A stretch of DNA of 64,000 nt, taken from Hemibagrus wyckioides. Taxonomy: Eukaryota; Chordata; Actinopteri; Siluriformes; Bagridae. Position numbers and translations under genes: made by a program. Shown piece after piece: positions 1-12,284 of the stretch; the first letter of the stretch is position 1; each line of letters begins with the position of its first letter. The notes beneath the pieces were generated by a model. The model made no database searches and was not told the origin of the DNA. It worked only from the letters and a program-made list of their open reading frames with translations. The stretch covers positions 8,270,759 to 8,334,758 of the forward strand of contig NC_080714.1 in assembly GCF_019097595.1 (NCBI RefSeq), read 5' to 3'.

Positions 1-584
1 GAAGGTGTTGAACTGAATTCAATTTATTCTGGAAAATAATAAAAAATCTCTGGCACAAAAATGACATCCAGAGCATTGCTCTCAAAGCAAATTCACAATT
101 CAGATTGTGTTTTTATTAATGCTACAGAACTATCAAACACTAGCGTTTGTTGCTGTTAAAGTTCAAATGCTGCAAATAATGAATTTCTTGGCTGGATTTT
201 TACAAACCAGGGCATTTTCATTGCTCTGCATTACTCACAGACTTGCCAAGAGATACACAGCCTTTTACTCAGTGCTCTTTCCCTCGTCTCCTGTTTGTTG
301 CCTGTCTTTTATCTTTGAACTGATCCAATCCCATGCCTACACCTAAGCCAAAATCCTATTGGGAGAGGACGTTAAAGATAGAAAGAAATAAATCCCTGGG
401 AACATGTACGTGGTGTAAGATGCAGAGGAGGAAGTGGCATCATCCGTGTTTGTTAACCAGTTCGAAAAATGAAAGAGAGATGCAGAAGAAGAGGTAGTTC
501 TCTGGATGGTCAGGGTCATGACTTTAGCCTGTCTCGCAAATACCCCATGGGGGAAATTACATCATCACACAGCTTGAAGCCACA

Positions 585-585
<1 letters not shown>

Positions 586-628
<43 letters not shown>
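586..628. repeat. (GA)n microsatellite
   Basis: An uninterrupted GA dinucleotide run of about 20 units is seen directly. Confidence 0.97.
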
Positions 629-631
<3 letters not shown>

Positions 632-1084
632 AAAGCCCTGTCAGTTTGAAGAGCAGCAATGAGAAAAACAGATGCTGAAGAATTTATTTTCAGAGTCTGG
701 GCTGCATTCATAATTTAAACCAGTGTATTCCGAGCATGAGAAAAACTGAACTACTGGCTACAGCAGCATTGAAAATTCTACAAGTTCTCTCCATTTACCT
801 CCCCTTGTAGAATCTCTTCACTATTCGTATTTGTATTTCATTTCCCCACTATTATCAGTGACATCCTTGTGGATTTGAATTTAGAATCAATTCAACAGAA
901 AGACGATAATTAAATCACAATTTGTACATTTCCTCATGTTCTTTTCCACTTCAAATGGTAGTCTGTGTTGTTAATAGAAACCAAACCTGAATTCATGATG
1001 CTTAAAAACAGTAGATTAGATGTCAATACTTTTTATAATCGTGTGAGGTTACTAGGTCACTATCATTTCTGAGATACAGGATTG

Positions 1085-1400
1085 GGTTTTGGAGTATTTC
1101 AGAACCTGCTGACCTCCTTGTATGTACACACAAAAACAACAAATGATGTGAAAAGACGACAAGAAAAAACAAAAAAACATTTAGCGAGTGGAAATTCTGC
1201 AGATAGGAAAGTTTCCAGACTGATTTAACCTGACAGAAAGCCAGAAGAAACTTAAATAACCACTCTTTACAAACGTCATGAGCAGAAAAGCATCTCACAC
1301 TGATTCTTGAGGTGGACGGGCTCCACCAACGGAAGAGCACATCAGGCTCTACTGCTGCAATCTGAATCACTGAAACCAGGCAGCTGAAGATGAGAAAAAT
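1085..1400 (+). mobile_element. Tc1-like relic, second family
   Basis: This is a degraded copy of the second Tc1/mariner-like family in the window. Shared landmarks are the 'gagtatttcag' start, a segment resembling 'cactctttacaa' and 'gagcagaaaagcatctca'. In better copies the reading frame gives a transposase section with SISE-like and GYNSRRPH-like text. Frames here are broken by stops and indels. Confidence 0.7.
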
Positions 1401-1439
1401 GAGTCAATATCTTGCTAGCTTACATGTGAAAGATTAGGA

Positions 1440-1590
1440 ATAAAGCTTCTATTGGTTAGCTTCTATACAAATAAATTTAAATCTAAGTCTAATATTAATC
1501 TTGAACTTTTCTTCTGTTCGATAAAGCTGCTTTGAGACAATGTCCATTTTTAAAATGCTTTACAAATAAAATTTAATTGCACTGAAGCCT
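1440..1590 (+). mobile_element. Non-LTR retrotransposon 3' tail (fish type)
   Basis: The stretch contains 'gctgctttgagacaatgtcc' followed by a 'caaataaaatttaattg' tail. This is the common 3' end of a teleost LINE-like repeat. Other copies are near 8.65 kb and 35.75-35.98 kb. Only the 3' end is present, as expected from truncated reverse transcription. The clade assignment is uncertain. Confidence 0.6.
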
Positions 1591-2299
1591 TCTTACACGT
1601 TTACTTTCATACAGTAAGCAAATTTAAGACTGTATTCTTTCCTCATTCAAATGAAGAATTTAAAGAGACAAAGAAGCATTTATTATTTTTCACATATACA
1701 TTACAGCCAAGGTTTGGAATTAACTTTTTCAATCACCTGCCAATTTGGCTGCTAAATTTGCAAAACAAACAAACAAACAAAAAACTATGTCACAGCATTA
1801 ACTACGTAACAGCAAATGTCACAATACATTATCTGATTTGTGGAGTCATACACCAGTCATTCGCGCCCAATTCGCCACTCGGTATTAAAACTTCTACGTT
1901 TCTTTTCTTGGTCTCCTTCGTTGTTTAGGACGACTTTCCTTTTCATATTTGAGTTATTAACCCCTGGTAAATATCGCCCTATTATTATGTTTTTCACGTC
2001 TTCGTTATTGCTTAAATGCATGTGAACCAGTTATGTGTTGCCATTATTATGTTCAAGTAAGCCAAATATGCACAAATGCTGCCCAATTTAGCTTGTTTTC
2101 AATATATCATGATTCACAAGTTCAGTATTCAGAATTGGCTTCCATGAACTTCCTCAAAAAAATTAATGAGTGAACATAATTTATGAAAAGTAACCCGCCA
2201 GATTGGCTAGTGATTTGACAGCATTACAGCCACAGCTGATTTTTTGGAAGGCGTTAATTTCAAACCCTCATTACAGACAATGAAAGGCCTTTCCTCACA

Positions 2300-2400
2300 T
2301 ATCCCAGCTTGTTAGGAAGCTGGAGGTAGAGCACAGGGTCGGCCATGATACAGCACCCTGGAGCAGAGAGGATAAAGAAGGTTAAATGCCAGAATTTTTA
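2300..2400 (+). repeat. Dispersed SINE-like repeat fragment
   Basis: It contains 'cacagggtcggccatgat' and 'ggagcagagaggat', shared with copies near 25.2, 33.4, 50.0 and 61.9 kb (the last one reversed). The full family reads through a 'gccttgctcaagggcc' motif to 'aaccac' and 'accactgccc'. Its class is not established here. Confidence 0.6.
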
Positions 2401-2529
2401 CCACCTCTGATGTACACACCGTAGCACCTACACAACAGTAAAGTCACAACAGTTAGTTGGTTGCACCGGACTAATTAGAATAATGTCAAGGCAGTTACGA
2501 CCTCAGCTTCATAGCTTTACTGCTGGAAC

Positions 2530-2735
2530 CTTTTTTTTGTAGTTAGCATCATAGCCTTTGTTGTCTTAGTTCACTCAGTTTGCAACACAGACTTTGTTGT
2601 TTCTGCTCCCTTAGTTAGCCTCATAGTCCTTGTTGTTTCAGCTCACAGCATCACCATACCATTTAATCTCTCAGTTCACTCAGTTAGCAGCAGAGCCTTT
2701 GTTGTTTCAGCTCACTCAGTTAGCACTATAGCCCA
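2530..2735. repeat. Imperfect minisatellite, unit about 45 bp
   Basis: Four or five diverged units share the theme 'gcctttgttgtttcagctca' followed by 'ctcagttagca'. The array is local and direct. I see no coding frame or known family. Confidence 0.75.
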
Positions 2736-3230
2736 GTTCATCATTTCTGTCAGTTTTTTAGTATATAAAAACAAACCACCTTATGAAAAACTTTAACTCT
2801 ATTTCTGGTTAAACCTCTAGTAAGACAATAACCTACTTGACAATACACTGAACTGGGAAAAAGTGTTTTGAGGCTGGAAGTTTACACTCGCTGTATACAG
2901 AGACTAGATATTAAAAGGGAGGAAAAAACAATTGGTTTGCTTTTGTTCTTGACTCACCAAGCTACAGCTCACACACACACACACAAACACAAATAATTCT
3001 GTTTGTCCTTATTCGTCTAACGCTGCTTTAAGAGCACGAGCGGCTGTTTTCCTATCATTGTGCCCCAGAAATGCATTCATCTGCAAATCATCCTGTGGAG
3101 CGTCCATGAAGAGTAAACTAGGCAGTGCAGGAAAACAATTAATAACTGTACTGCAAGGCAGAAAAAAAAACTAAAACCAAGAGTTTAAAAACAAAAGAGG
3201 AGGTTTGCTGAGAGGAACTATAATTTTAAC

Positions 3231-3274
<44 letters not shown>
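3231..3274. repeat. (TTA)n microsatellite
   Basis: About 14 uninterrupted ATT units are seen directly. Confidence 0.97.
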
Positions 3275-3278
<4 letters not shown>

Positions 3279-3887
3279 CCTCAATTCAAAAGCCACTTTG
3301 GCACATTATGCAGGACAGAAAGATCTTTTTATATGCCAATGAGCAACAAGTAATTAAGACTTGCTTCAATATTAATCAAAAGTCTCTTTCCTTCCTTGTG
3401 CCATTTCATAGCTTCAGCCGAATTTCTGTGTGAACTGTGATCTGCTTTATTGTGGCTGCAGTAGTTGTGAATAATGGACAAAGCCTGATTAATCCTGGAC
3501 AGGTCCAGTAAATAAAATACTTTGATTCGCTGAACATAATCAAAAGTGTTTAGCCTTCTTTTCTGCAGAGGATTGATCATCTGAAAATAATGAGAACAGT
3601 ACATAAAAAAAAGCACTCTAACTTTGAAGTATCTAAATCACAGTTACAACGGCAGCTCCCCAGTGAGTCATATTATCGTGAATGGCAATTATGCGTTATG
3701 TGTTAGTTATGAAAGCGGCCTGACAATCGGCAGTTTGATGTGAGTTTTCGAAGCAATGAAGCAATTACCAGAATGCCACAATGCACCAAATGCTAGGTCT
3801 CTCTATCACGCATCTACACTGTTCTATCTCTTCCAGCGGTCTGAACATTAAGTGTCCCTCTATCCTCAATGAGGAATATGTTTACAT

Positions 3888-4462
3888 ACACTAAATTGCC
3901 AAAAGTTTTGGAACACCGCTCCAAATCATTGAATTAAGGTTTTGTTTTTCAGGGGTTGGGCTTGGCCCCTTAGTTCCAGTGAAAGGAACTCTTAATGCTT
4001 CAGCATACCAAGACATTTTGGACAATTTCATGCTCCCAACTTTGTGGGAACAGTTTAGGGATGACCCCTTCCTGTTCCAACATGACTGCACACCAGTGCA
4101 CAAAGCAAGGTCCATAAAGACATGGATGAGACAGTTTGGTGCGGAGGAACTTGACTGGCCTGCACAGAGTCCTGACCTCAACCTGACAGAACACCTTTGG
4201 GATGAATTAGAGACTGCGAGCCAGGCCTTCTTGTCCAATATCGGTGCCTGACCTCATGAATGTGCTTCTAGAGGAATGGTCAGAAATTCCTATGAACATA
4301 CTCCTAAACCTTGTGGAAAGCCTTCCCAGAAGAGTTGAAGCTGTTATAGCTGCAAAGGGCAGGCCAACTCCATATTACATTCATGTGCATGTAAAGGCAG
4401 ACATCCCAGTTTTGGCATGGCTCGCAGTCTTGCAAACATTTGGCAATATAGCGTATGTAAGA
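3888..4462 (+). mobile_element. Internally deleted Tc1 element
   Basis: This copy is related to the intact elements near 43 and 47 kb. The left end reads 'ttgccaaaagttttggaaca' and the right end 'ggcaatatagcg'. Between them the N-terminal half of the transposase is missing: the left end joins the body near 3943, at the point equivalent to about residue 200. The retained part includes FQHDC (second Asp), WPAQSPDLN and HLWDEL, where the third acidic residue survives as TEH. A frameshift near 4230 separates this from EEW and LPRRVEAV. It is non-autonomous and inactive. Its termini differ from those of the intact copies, suggesting an older subfamily. Confidence 0.85.
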
Positions 4463-5489
4463 AATTCACGTGTCTATGCTATGCACCACGGATTTACGTT
4501 TACAGGAATACAGTTGGATCACAATATAATGTCCCCATGGTTGTAGTTATACAGTGTAATGCTAGGAGCAGCCATGTTGTGTAAGTCATTAGGTGTGACA
4601 AATGCTCTGTATGGCTCTTTAAATAATTTGAGGTTGTTTTAAAGGACCTCAAGGTGCAAACACATTTATCTCCTGGTGTTTCCACATTCCAAAGTAATAA
4701 TATACTAATACTCAGTTAATGACCACAACGTCTAAATATCTGCCTTGGTTTCTCCTGTCACCAGAAACCGAGCACAAACTGGGAAGCAAAATCAGATTTG
4801 CTTTCTACAACATCACTGAAAATGCATCAGCTAGTATTACAGCATAGAGCTACAATAGATCCAACGTATAATGGCACATAAATAAGAAAAGTAGCACTAT
4901 AAACAACAAAGTTGTGTAATGTAAATCATTCAGTTTATAATATTTGCTGAACACTGAAAGGCTATCACCATCCATTAATCCCAATGCTTTCACATAATCG
5001 TCAATCAAATGGTGTAACGTCTATTAGTAAAATGCAGGCCATCTGGTAGAAATTTCATTCCACCTGACATCCATTTGACATACTAATGCAGCATGCGCAT
5101 GCTGTCTATAATACCGCAGACCGTAGCCTAACTTTCCCTTTATGTAGCTAACTGTCTGAGAGACAAACCAATGAAATCTGTGTCTCACTAATAAACAACA
5201 GACCAGTGCTAAATAAAAGTTGACAAAAAGCTGATCTTAAAAATGCTTATCATTCCTCAGCCTCATTTCACTGACTAGGCTCTGCCACACTTTTCCCTGC
5301 TGTCTCTCTGATCACAATCACCAGAACAGAAATATTCATTTATTTTTAAGCATGCTGTCCTTTCTTGCTCTTTTGCTATACTGCTTTCTTTCTTTCCACT
5401 GCTGGTCTGTATGCATCCACAAGCACAGGAAATTGATCGAAACTTAACAGACTGAACCAATTATAAGTAAGGTCTCTGCTACACTCCCT

Positions 5490-5542
5490 GTGAGTGTGTG
5501 TGTGTGTGTGCAACTTGTTAGAGAGCACACATAAAGAAAATG

Positions 5543-5628
<86 letters not shown>
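5490..5628. repeat. Compound (TG)n-(AT)n-(TG)n microsatellite
   Basis: A TG tract (about 5490-5510) is followed by an AT tract (about 5545-5594) and another TG tract (about 5595-5628). These give purely repetitive reading frames that are not genes. Confidence 0.95.
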
Positions 5629-5639
5629 ATAAAGAGGAA

Positions 5640-5960
5640 TATGAACTGACCAACTGGGTCTTCAGCTTCCTGATGGCCAGCCTGCCTTTGAACTTCCATC
5701 TACTTAATTCTGACGAGACAGAGGTACTTCTACTAGGATCACATGTAGCTAGAAGTAAGCTTTCTGATTACACTGTATCTCAGGATGGCCTTTCTGTTTC
5801 ATCATATGCAGCAGTGAAAGACCATTGGGATGATTATTGACTCCAGTCTTTCATTTGAAGCTCATGTAGACCATATTACAAAGCTAGCCTTCTTTCATAT
5901 CAGAAATATTGCTAAGATAAGAAATATAATGTCCTTACACAAAGCATCTAGGCTCTGAAT
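5640..5960 (+). pseudogene. LINE reverse-transcriptase C-terminal fragment (L2-like)
   Basis: The plus strand encodes LNSDETEVLLLG, then LSDYTVSQDGLSVSSYAAV. After a one-base frameshift near 5825 it continues as IIDSSLSFEAHVDHI and AFFHIRNIAKIRNI. This order is typical of the region after the reverse-transcriptase palm in L2/Rex-like non-LTR retrotransposons of fish. The catalytic palm is absent and the frame is broken, so it is a dead 5'-truncated copy. The clade is inferred from remembered motif style, not from a search. Confidence 0.8.
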
Positions 5961-6637
5961 GTTTACTTAACCATCTCTTTATAGATGCTCTAATAAAAGT
6001 GATAACAGGGATGAATTTGTCTCATGGAGCTTCCATAACATTAAATGTAACTATAACTGGTTAAAAAATTCAGTGTTGTTCATTAATAAAATGCAAATTG
6101 TAACGGTTGGCACATTGCTGTTGTATTAAATAAGTAAAACACTTAAAAAAACAACCTTAGAACAGTTTTTCCTTATTTTAGCAACATATATAGACAAAAA
6201 CCAAAGCAGTTGTTTGCCTTAAAGTCATAGTCAAACCAGAACAATACATTTAAGTTGAACATCCTTCAAGAATTGTCTCTGCAGCTATAAGTCACCTGAT
6301 ATCACTGGAAATATCTAAAGCTGTACATGAGGCAGTAGGGATGTGTTCTTGGGAGATAAGCTCCAGCATCCATGGCTAAGAATAGCAATATTTCAAACCA
6401 ATGCTTAATATTATAGCTGAGGAGCTGTGATACATCCTGGCTCAAGGTAGGATATAAGGATTGATCTTAGAAAAGCTAAAAAAAAAAATCAGTAGATAAT
6501 ACAAAATTTGTGGAAATAAATCTGACTCCACAGATCTCTTCCTGTAGCTTCAATTTCGTCTCAATAATTGTATATTAAAAAGCAAAAAATCTCACAAAGC
6601 AACATTAAACCTAGCCAAGCAAATTTTGTTTGCATAC

Positions 6638-7001
6638 CTGTAATTGACAGGCCAGCGTACCATCCACATGCGGTGGTAGGAAAGCGAAGTGACTGAGAAG
6701 CAGGTGACCAGAGTAAGAGTGTAGAAGGTGGACACAAAGACCTTGCAGAGGCCTTCGTTCCACTCGTAGGTGGAGTGCTGGCGGCGCAGCTGGATAACGC
6801 AGTACATGGTGATGGGGATGCCCATGTTGAGGATGTGCGTGCCGGCCAGCGTGCAGATCAGGAACTCTAGAGGCTTCCACTTCTTCTGCTTGGCGCTCAC
6901 GCTCAGGATGCCCCAGGCGTTGGCCAGGATAGACACCCCGGAGCAGACCAGCCAGGCCAGCGCGTTGGTGCTGATGACCTCATCATTCATGGTGCAGGAG
7001 C
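6638..7001 (-). CDS. gpr153: GPR153 orphan receptor, first coding exon
   Basis: The ATG is at 6990-6988 on the minus strand and gives 117 residues plus two bases of an Arg codon. The exon stops at CAG|GTATGC, with the intron starting at 6637. Upstream, a pyrimidine-rich tract ending in AG at 7003-7002 suggests the exon begins at 7001, with 11 bases of 5' UTR. The protein shows TM1 (about 10-32), a basic [10 protein letters not shown] loop, TM2 (about 41-65), the sequence QLRRQ, a conserved Cys at 82 and TM3 (about 84-106). TM3 ends in SLSYHRMWM instead of a canonical DRY motif. These features match GPR153 and its paralogue GPR162, orphan class-A-like plasma-membrane receptors. The neighbouring acot7 on the same strand, as in human 1p36, favours GPR153. 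Four TM segments and the C-terminal tail lie outside the window. Local GC is high compared with the flanks. Confidence 0.92.
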
Positions 7002-8599
7002 CTGCAGATGGCAACAGTGGCAATGGCAAGGGATGGGATGGCAAGAGGAGGAGCAGCGGGTGGGGCAGCGGGTGGAGACTGGCACTGGGCCAGAGCGGGC
7101 ATTACTACAGGAGAAGGTGGAACTTCTCTTGCATGTATCGGATAAAGTAGTTAGTGGGCATGTTGAGTGCTGGAGGATTCTGGGGTTGGGAAGTAGAGGG
7201 GAATGAAGAGGACCAGGAACAATAAGGGGGCCAGCAGAAGCAGGGAAACTGATCCGAGCCAGTGCTCTAGGCAATCCTAAAGGGCAAAAGAGGAGATATA
7301 GGGGAGTCAAATGGCAGCCAGAAGGAAGGAGCAGGAAGTGGATTAAATAAATGACAACACTGGAAAAATGAAGATAATACCATAAATGTGAAGATGAGAG
7401 ATTTAGCAGAAAAAGTGGGTGGATAGAAGGAGACATTTTAAAAGGGAAAAAGAAACAAAAAAATGGCAAATGAGCTTCAGAATCTGAAACAATTTATTAC
7501 ACAATTTATTTATTTATTTATTTTTACAAAAGGGGAGGATTAATAAAGTGGTCCTTTTTGAGAAAATCAAGTCTTAAAGGAAAAGTCATCCCTGAACACC
7601 TTGCATATTAAACTTTGTCAACCTTGTCTGTCTACCTGCACATAGCAGCGCCTCTGATTCATCACTGTACCCAAAGAGAGCAATGCAGCAGCACGTTAGT
7701 CCTTTAGTCTTCCCAGCACTCACACCTCCTCATCTGTATACTCTGCTCAAACAGAACAGGCTCCAAAGCCTCAATGTTCATTCTATACCATCACACTCCT
7801 CCTTGTGTACATCACTGACTTGCTGAGCTGCACTGCATTCTGGGACTCTGAATCTTATAAACATTTGAATCTCTTAAACACTGCTTTTGTCGATGATATG
7901 ACATTGAACATCTTGTTAATAGAATTTCCTCAAGAAGCTGCCACCTCAAATATACAGAAACGTTCACATCTAAACCATGGACTATCTACGTATATACTGA
8001 AACTAGACAACATAAATCCTTCCAGCATTATCTTTGTTGGTCGCCTGATGGTTTCACTGAAGCGTGTTCAGTCCACAGGAGAACAAACTGTTCACAGGCT
8101 GAGGCGTATTATCTGTGTGGCTTTGATGCAAGTAGTAGGAATGCAACATATTCTCAAACGTACTGCACGTATTTGAGCTGTTACTTGAGACAGCGCACCA
8201 CAAATCATTAGCAAATGCAGAAATTCAGTGACTCATTACATGCAGTCAGGCCATCAGCTGGCTCATTGCTTGAGCCTTCATTTAAATAAGACAATATGTT
8301 AAACATGCTGCATGTGTCATCCGCTGCTTTTTCTTGTTAAAAAAAAAAAGGACACAAGAGGAAGAATATCAGCTTTTCTGCTTCCACGTGCCAACAAAGC
8401 AGCGCTAAATAAAACATCGTAATCTGCTCAATATACCGAGGAGCGTTTTGCCTGGGGGGAGAACGGATTGTCTTCTGAAACCATGCCGTCCTTACATGTT
8501 CTAGGTTGAGAATAAAAAGAAGTCCATTCTGGGACATATGAATGTGTTTATGTTAAAATATTTTAAGTTTATTGTGATCCAGAGTAGCAGAAACAGTAC

Positions 8600-8750
8600 T
8601 CCAGAGTGCAGTGCAGATATTCGATGCGGTTGCACTGAGGTTATGCTAGAGACTTGGTTCAGTTAGTCAGCGGTGGCATCTGAATATTTTCACTGTTAAA
8701 AGTGATATACAAATCAAATTAAATGGAATTGAATAAGTTGCTAGAACAGT
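8600..8750 (+). mobile_element. LINE-like 3' tail fragment
   Basis: 'cactgttaaaagtgatatac' is followed by 'caaatcaaattaaatggaat', a diverged version of the tail seen near 1.5 and 35.95 kb. Confidence 0.5.
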
Positions 8751-8989
8751 GAAAAAACACTGAATAACTGAGTCAACATTAACAAAACGCATGTAGATGA
8801 CACAGATTTAAAAACTAAAAAAGGTCATTCCAAAAACTGTGAGAAATATCAAGACAAGGGACTTTATAGCTATAAACATAATCCAAACAGAAGAGGAGGG
8901 CTTTGGGTATTAGGGATGTCTTCACAAACCAAACCAATGACTCTAGTCCTTCTTGTTATCGCCAGAGACAGCCTTAATTAAATATACTT

Positions 8990-9350
8990 TAAAACAAGAA
9001 GGAAGCTACTAAAGAGAAACTCTTGCAGACATATGCCACTGCTGTGAACTTTACCCTGTTTGGATGAATTCCAAAATGTAATGTTCATCTGCTGATTAGA
9101 AGGATAACTCCATATAAATATAACCAGCATTCAATCACTGGTTCTTGAGAAACTGCGCTGACGAGTATCTCAGATGAACAAACAGACAATATTTATAGCT
9201 ATAGTTCCTGAAAATGGGTGTGTAAGTTCTGTATGGCAAACAGGAAGGAGACTACTGAAGAAAAACTGGTTCAAATATTCGAGCAGGCTGTGAACTTAAC
9301 CCTAATCAATTGTACAAAACATTCCAGTAGTCGTTCTTGAGACATCACAC
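8990..9350 (+). repeat. Two-copy tandem duplication, unit about 220 bp
   Basis: Two diverged blocks align in order: 'acaagaaggaagctactaaa' with 'acaggaaggagactactgaa', 'tgtgaactttaccct' with 'tgtgaacttaaccct', and 'ggttcttgagaaac' with 'cgttcttgagacat'. No product or known family is recognised. Confidence 0.55.
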
Positions 9351-9382
9351 ATGGATGGATGGATGGATGGATTGATGGATGG
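9351..9382. repeat. (ATGG)n microsatellite
   Basis: A short ATGG/GGAT run is seen directly. Confidence 0.9.
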
Positions 9383-10540
9383 AAAACCCAGTCATTTTGA
9401 ATAAGCAAGTATTAAATGCATTAAATATAAACAGCATGATGATGAAAGGAAACTGGGCTGTGGAAACTGTGGAAGTGACTGTACATCATGACCAACAATT
9501 ATAATGCTTAATAACTGTTCAACAGAAGTGCTATGGACAGCCTCACTGATTATTCATTACTTAAAACCCCGGGAAAATCCAATAAAAGCAGCATACTATG
9601 TTTACCCAGACACTTTGTCAGAGTGGTAATTGCATGCTAGCATATGTATCAGATATCCTGGCATTAACTAGCATGACTAAAAATGTTCTCTTGACTCATC
9701 TCTCACACATCTTCATTAATTAACCCACTGGGAGGAAAAAAAACTTCATTTGCAAATAGGCTTTATATATTTTCACATGGCTTATTCCAGTTTATTTAGC
9801 CTACTGATCTGGAAAGGAGTGCTCTCTGAGAAACAAACGAGTAAGGCTCATAATAGTAATTCAGAACAATCCAGGAAAATATCAGATTGATTTTTTTTAA
9901 GCAAAAAATAGAGGCACAAGCAGAACTTTCTTAGGTTTTCTCATAAATAAAATCATATGGAATCTAACTGAATCTCTCTCGTTTGTTCATGAACTTTGTG
10001 TTAAAACCTTTTGGCATTGTACAGATTTTCCCAGGATGAAATTATTTACCTCAGCGGGTAAGCTTGAGAGATTTCTCTAAGTTGTAGTCTTAAAGGTCAG
10101 TGAAGTTTTCTAGCTGATTTTCATAACTAAAATTAGAAAGTAGGGCCATGTTGGTAAACTTTATACCTAAATGAGTACATACTTTTTCCTTCTTTTTTTT
10201 TGCTCCCAGAAAAGTTTCCTGCTTTGTCCAATTTATTTATTTTTTTTGCTCAAGATCATCTTTTAAATAACTTATATTTTGGATTACTGTAATCATAATT
10301 TTTGTGAGTAAATTTGAATTATCATATATGTCCTCAAAGCGTGTGTTATCTACGGAATATGGGGTTCACCCAGGTCAATTCTGGACAAAACATTTTGCTG
10401 GTATTCAAAGGCAAGTTCACTAGCTAGCTATGAAACGCAATAGATGGGTAAGCTTTGTATGGAAATGGTTAGGAAATTGTCTTCCAAGGTAAACTCTGAG
10501 AAAAACCCTTGAGCTGAGAAACACAGAATAAGTTTAATAT

Positions 10541-10644
10541 CTGACCAATGTGCAACCATATGGACACCTTAAACCTGTATTTTTCTTTCAGTCCAGTTAC
10601 TATATTCTGCTCTGAAAAGCTTTTTGTTGTCAAGTTTGTCTGTT
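10541..10644 (+). repeat. Duplicated segment, copy 1
   Basis: It shares 'ccttaaacctgt', 'ttactatattctgctctgaa' and 'tgttgtcaagtttgt' in the same order with 12285-12376. The copies are 1.7 kb apart in direct orientation. Confidence 0.8.
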
Positions 10645-10689
10645 CCTACCATTTGGCTGTGTGCATGGAGCTAACATGTTCTCTGTGTA

Positions 10690-10890
10690 ATTTGGGGGTT
10701 TCGCTGCGTACACCAATTTCCTCCCCAAGTTCAAAGACATGTGTTGTAGACAGACTGGCATCTCTGCATTGTCTGTGTGAATTGGTGAATGTGAGTGAGT
10801 GTGTTCCCCAGCCTTTCTGCCCCAAGTCCCCGGGGATAGTTTACCAGGTTCCACATCATAAGAAGTATAGAAAATGGATGGATGGATGGT
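10690..10890 (-). repeat. Common fish dispersed repeat ending in (ATGG)n
   Basis: 'ccaagttcaaagacatgtgt', 'ccccggggatagt' and an 'aaaatggatggatgg' end are seen. The reverse-oriented family starts with 'ccatccatcc' and contains 'tatccc'. Plus-oriented copies are near 28.13 and 35.56 kb, and another minus-oriented copy is near 25.4 kb. Its class is not assigned. Confidence 0.6.
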
Positions 10891-11370
10891 AATGGTCCAC
10901 ATTATCAAGTGATCAAACTAGGGCTCAATAGTAGCCCCAATATCTCTGGCTATAGTGAAATAAACACTATCTCTAACTCAATCAAAGAACTGAGAAGCAG
11001 CAATGCTCTAAAGTCGTCATGGAATCTATCCTACTGACAAAATGGCTGTATAATGGAGTTAAACTAGGATGAGCACCTATTGGATAGCACCTGATCATAT
11101 TCACAGCTTTTTCCAAGAGCTACTCTTATGTAATGTAATATACGCTTAAGGTGCAGTTGCTTTATAAAAGACGAGACACTGCTTTTCAAAATCTCACACA
11201 ATCGGCCAGTTCCTGCCAATAAAAGATCGAATCAGATAGATATTTTTCGAATAAATGATAAATCAAGTCTTCTCCTTGGGAGGGTAAACAATGGAATAAT
11301 AAATTAAATCAACAAATTAGAGAATCTACATAATTCAGTTGTTTTTTACTGTATGTCTTGCAAGCCAAAA

Positions 11371-12160
11371 GTTGTGTCCCAAATGAAGCACTATACACTT
11401 ACACTACACACACTACAGTCTAGTGTTTTATTTATTTATTTATTTATTTATTTTTTAAGTGTTTTTTTTTTTCTTTCTCATCCAGTGTCAGCGCCCGGTA
11501 GCCCCGCCCCTCTTCTGCTACGCTAACAAAGCTGTGAGCACTGTGTACAAGGAGTGTCCATATTTTGTTTTTTTTTTTTTTTCATTTGAATAAGTGCATC
11601 ATCCAGGGTACATGAAGGGCACTTCTGCAGCCTTTGTGAGCTATCAGAATGATTCTATTTCCTGTAAGTGGTAATGACAAATACGCCGTGTTCACATGCT
11701 TTGTTTTCAGGAAGAACCCAAAACACGGATGACCCCAGGTTCATTCCTACATATCTCTTTTCTTTCTTTTTTTTAACTTTTATTTTGACACAATTCTACT
11801 CTATATTACTCAGTTAGCTAGCTAGCTGACGATAATTTAATTTTGGATAAATATAAGCTCTTTTCACAGTGTAAAAATGTTCAACTTGCACAGAACATTT
11901 GCTGATATACATAAAGTAATATGAACAAAATGTCAAGCATTAACTGGATTTAACTGCATCATCTCTGAAACTCAGTTCCCCAGTCATAATTACGATTTAA
12001 GGGTTGATGTGCAACTTCCTAGTGTAAAAGTTCATATTTACGATAGCATGTGAAGGCAGCATGCTTCTTGTTTGGTGTGAACACATGACTCACACTGTTT
12101 ATAATACAAAATGTAGTAAATTTGTGTGTAAGGGTTTTGCATGATTTGGGATGCACCCAA
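11371..12160. mobile_element. Possible TIR-bounded non-autonomous element
   Basis: The left end 'gtgtcccaaatgaagca' and the right end (read in reverse) 'gtgcatcccaaatcatgca' form a weak inverted pair about 790 bp apart. 'tgtcccaaat'-type termini are common in fish DNA elements. I see no transposase and no clear target duplication. The interior includes homopolymer tracts and a moderately GC-rich patch near 11.5 kb. Confidence 0.3.
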
Positions 12161-12284
12161 AGACTGGTAGTTTTTGTAACTTAATACGGCAAAGAGCATT
12201 TACAGGATGACTGACTGCATAACGACTGGTTTATTTATTTATTTATAAGAGTAGTCTATCATAAAAATGACACAACAACAAAAC

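Larger units (their letters stand above)
1..6637 (-). other. gpr153: gpr153 intron (partial, runs off the left edge)
   Basis: This is minus-strand intron following the first coding exon of gpr153. The next coding exon should encode TM4 and the following loops, and nothing resembling it is visible on the minus strand here, so the intron exceeds 6.6 kb. The segment holds repeats: a (GA)n tract, a Tc1-like relic near 1.1-1.4 kb, LINE tails, a minisatellite near 2.5-2.7 kb, a (TTA)n tract, a deleted Tc1 near 3.9-4.5 kb and a LINE reverse-transcriptase fragment near 5.6-5.9 kb. No other gene is recognised. Confidence 0.7.

Noticed and set aside
6987..7469. 160-residue minus-strand frame overlapping the gpr153 start
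   Set aside because: It is in a different frame from the receptor and composed of Pro/Ser/Leu-rich upstream intron and pyrimidine-tract sequence.
7805..8176. Possible reverse-transcriptase fragment (LYIxDL and FVDDMT-like text)
   Set aside because: The FVDDM resemblance to a palm motif is isolated, and the surrounding residues do not follow a LINE pattern convincingly.
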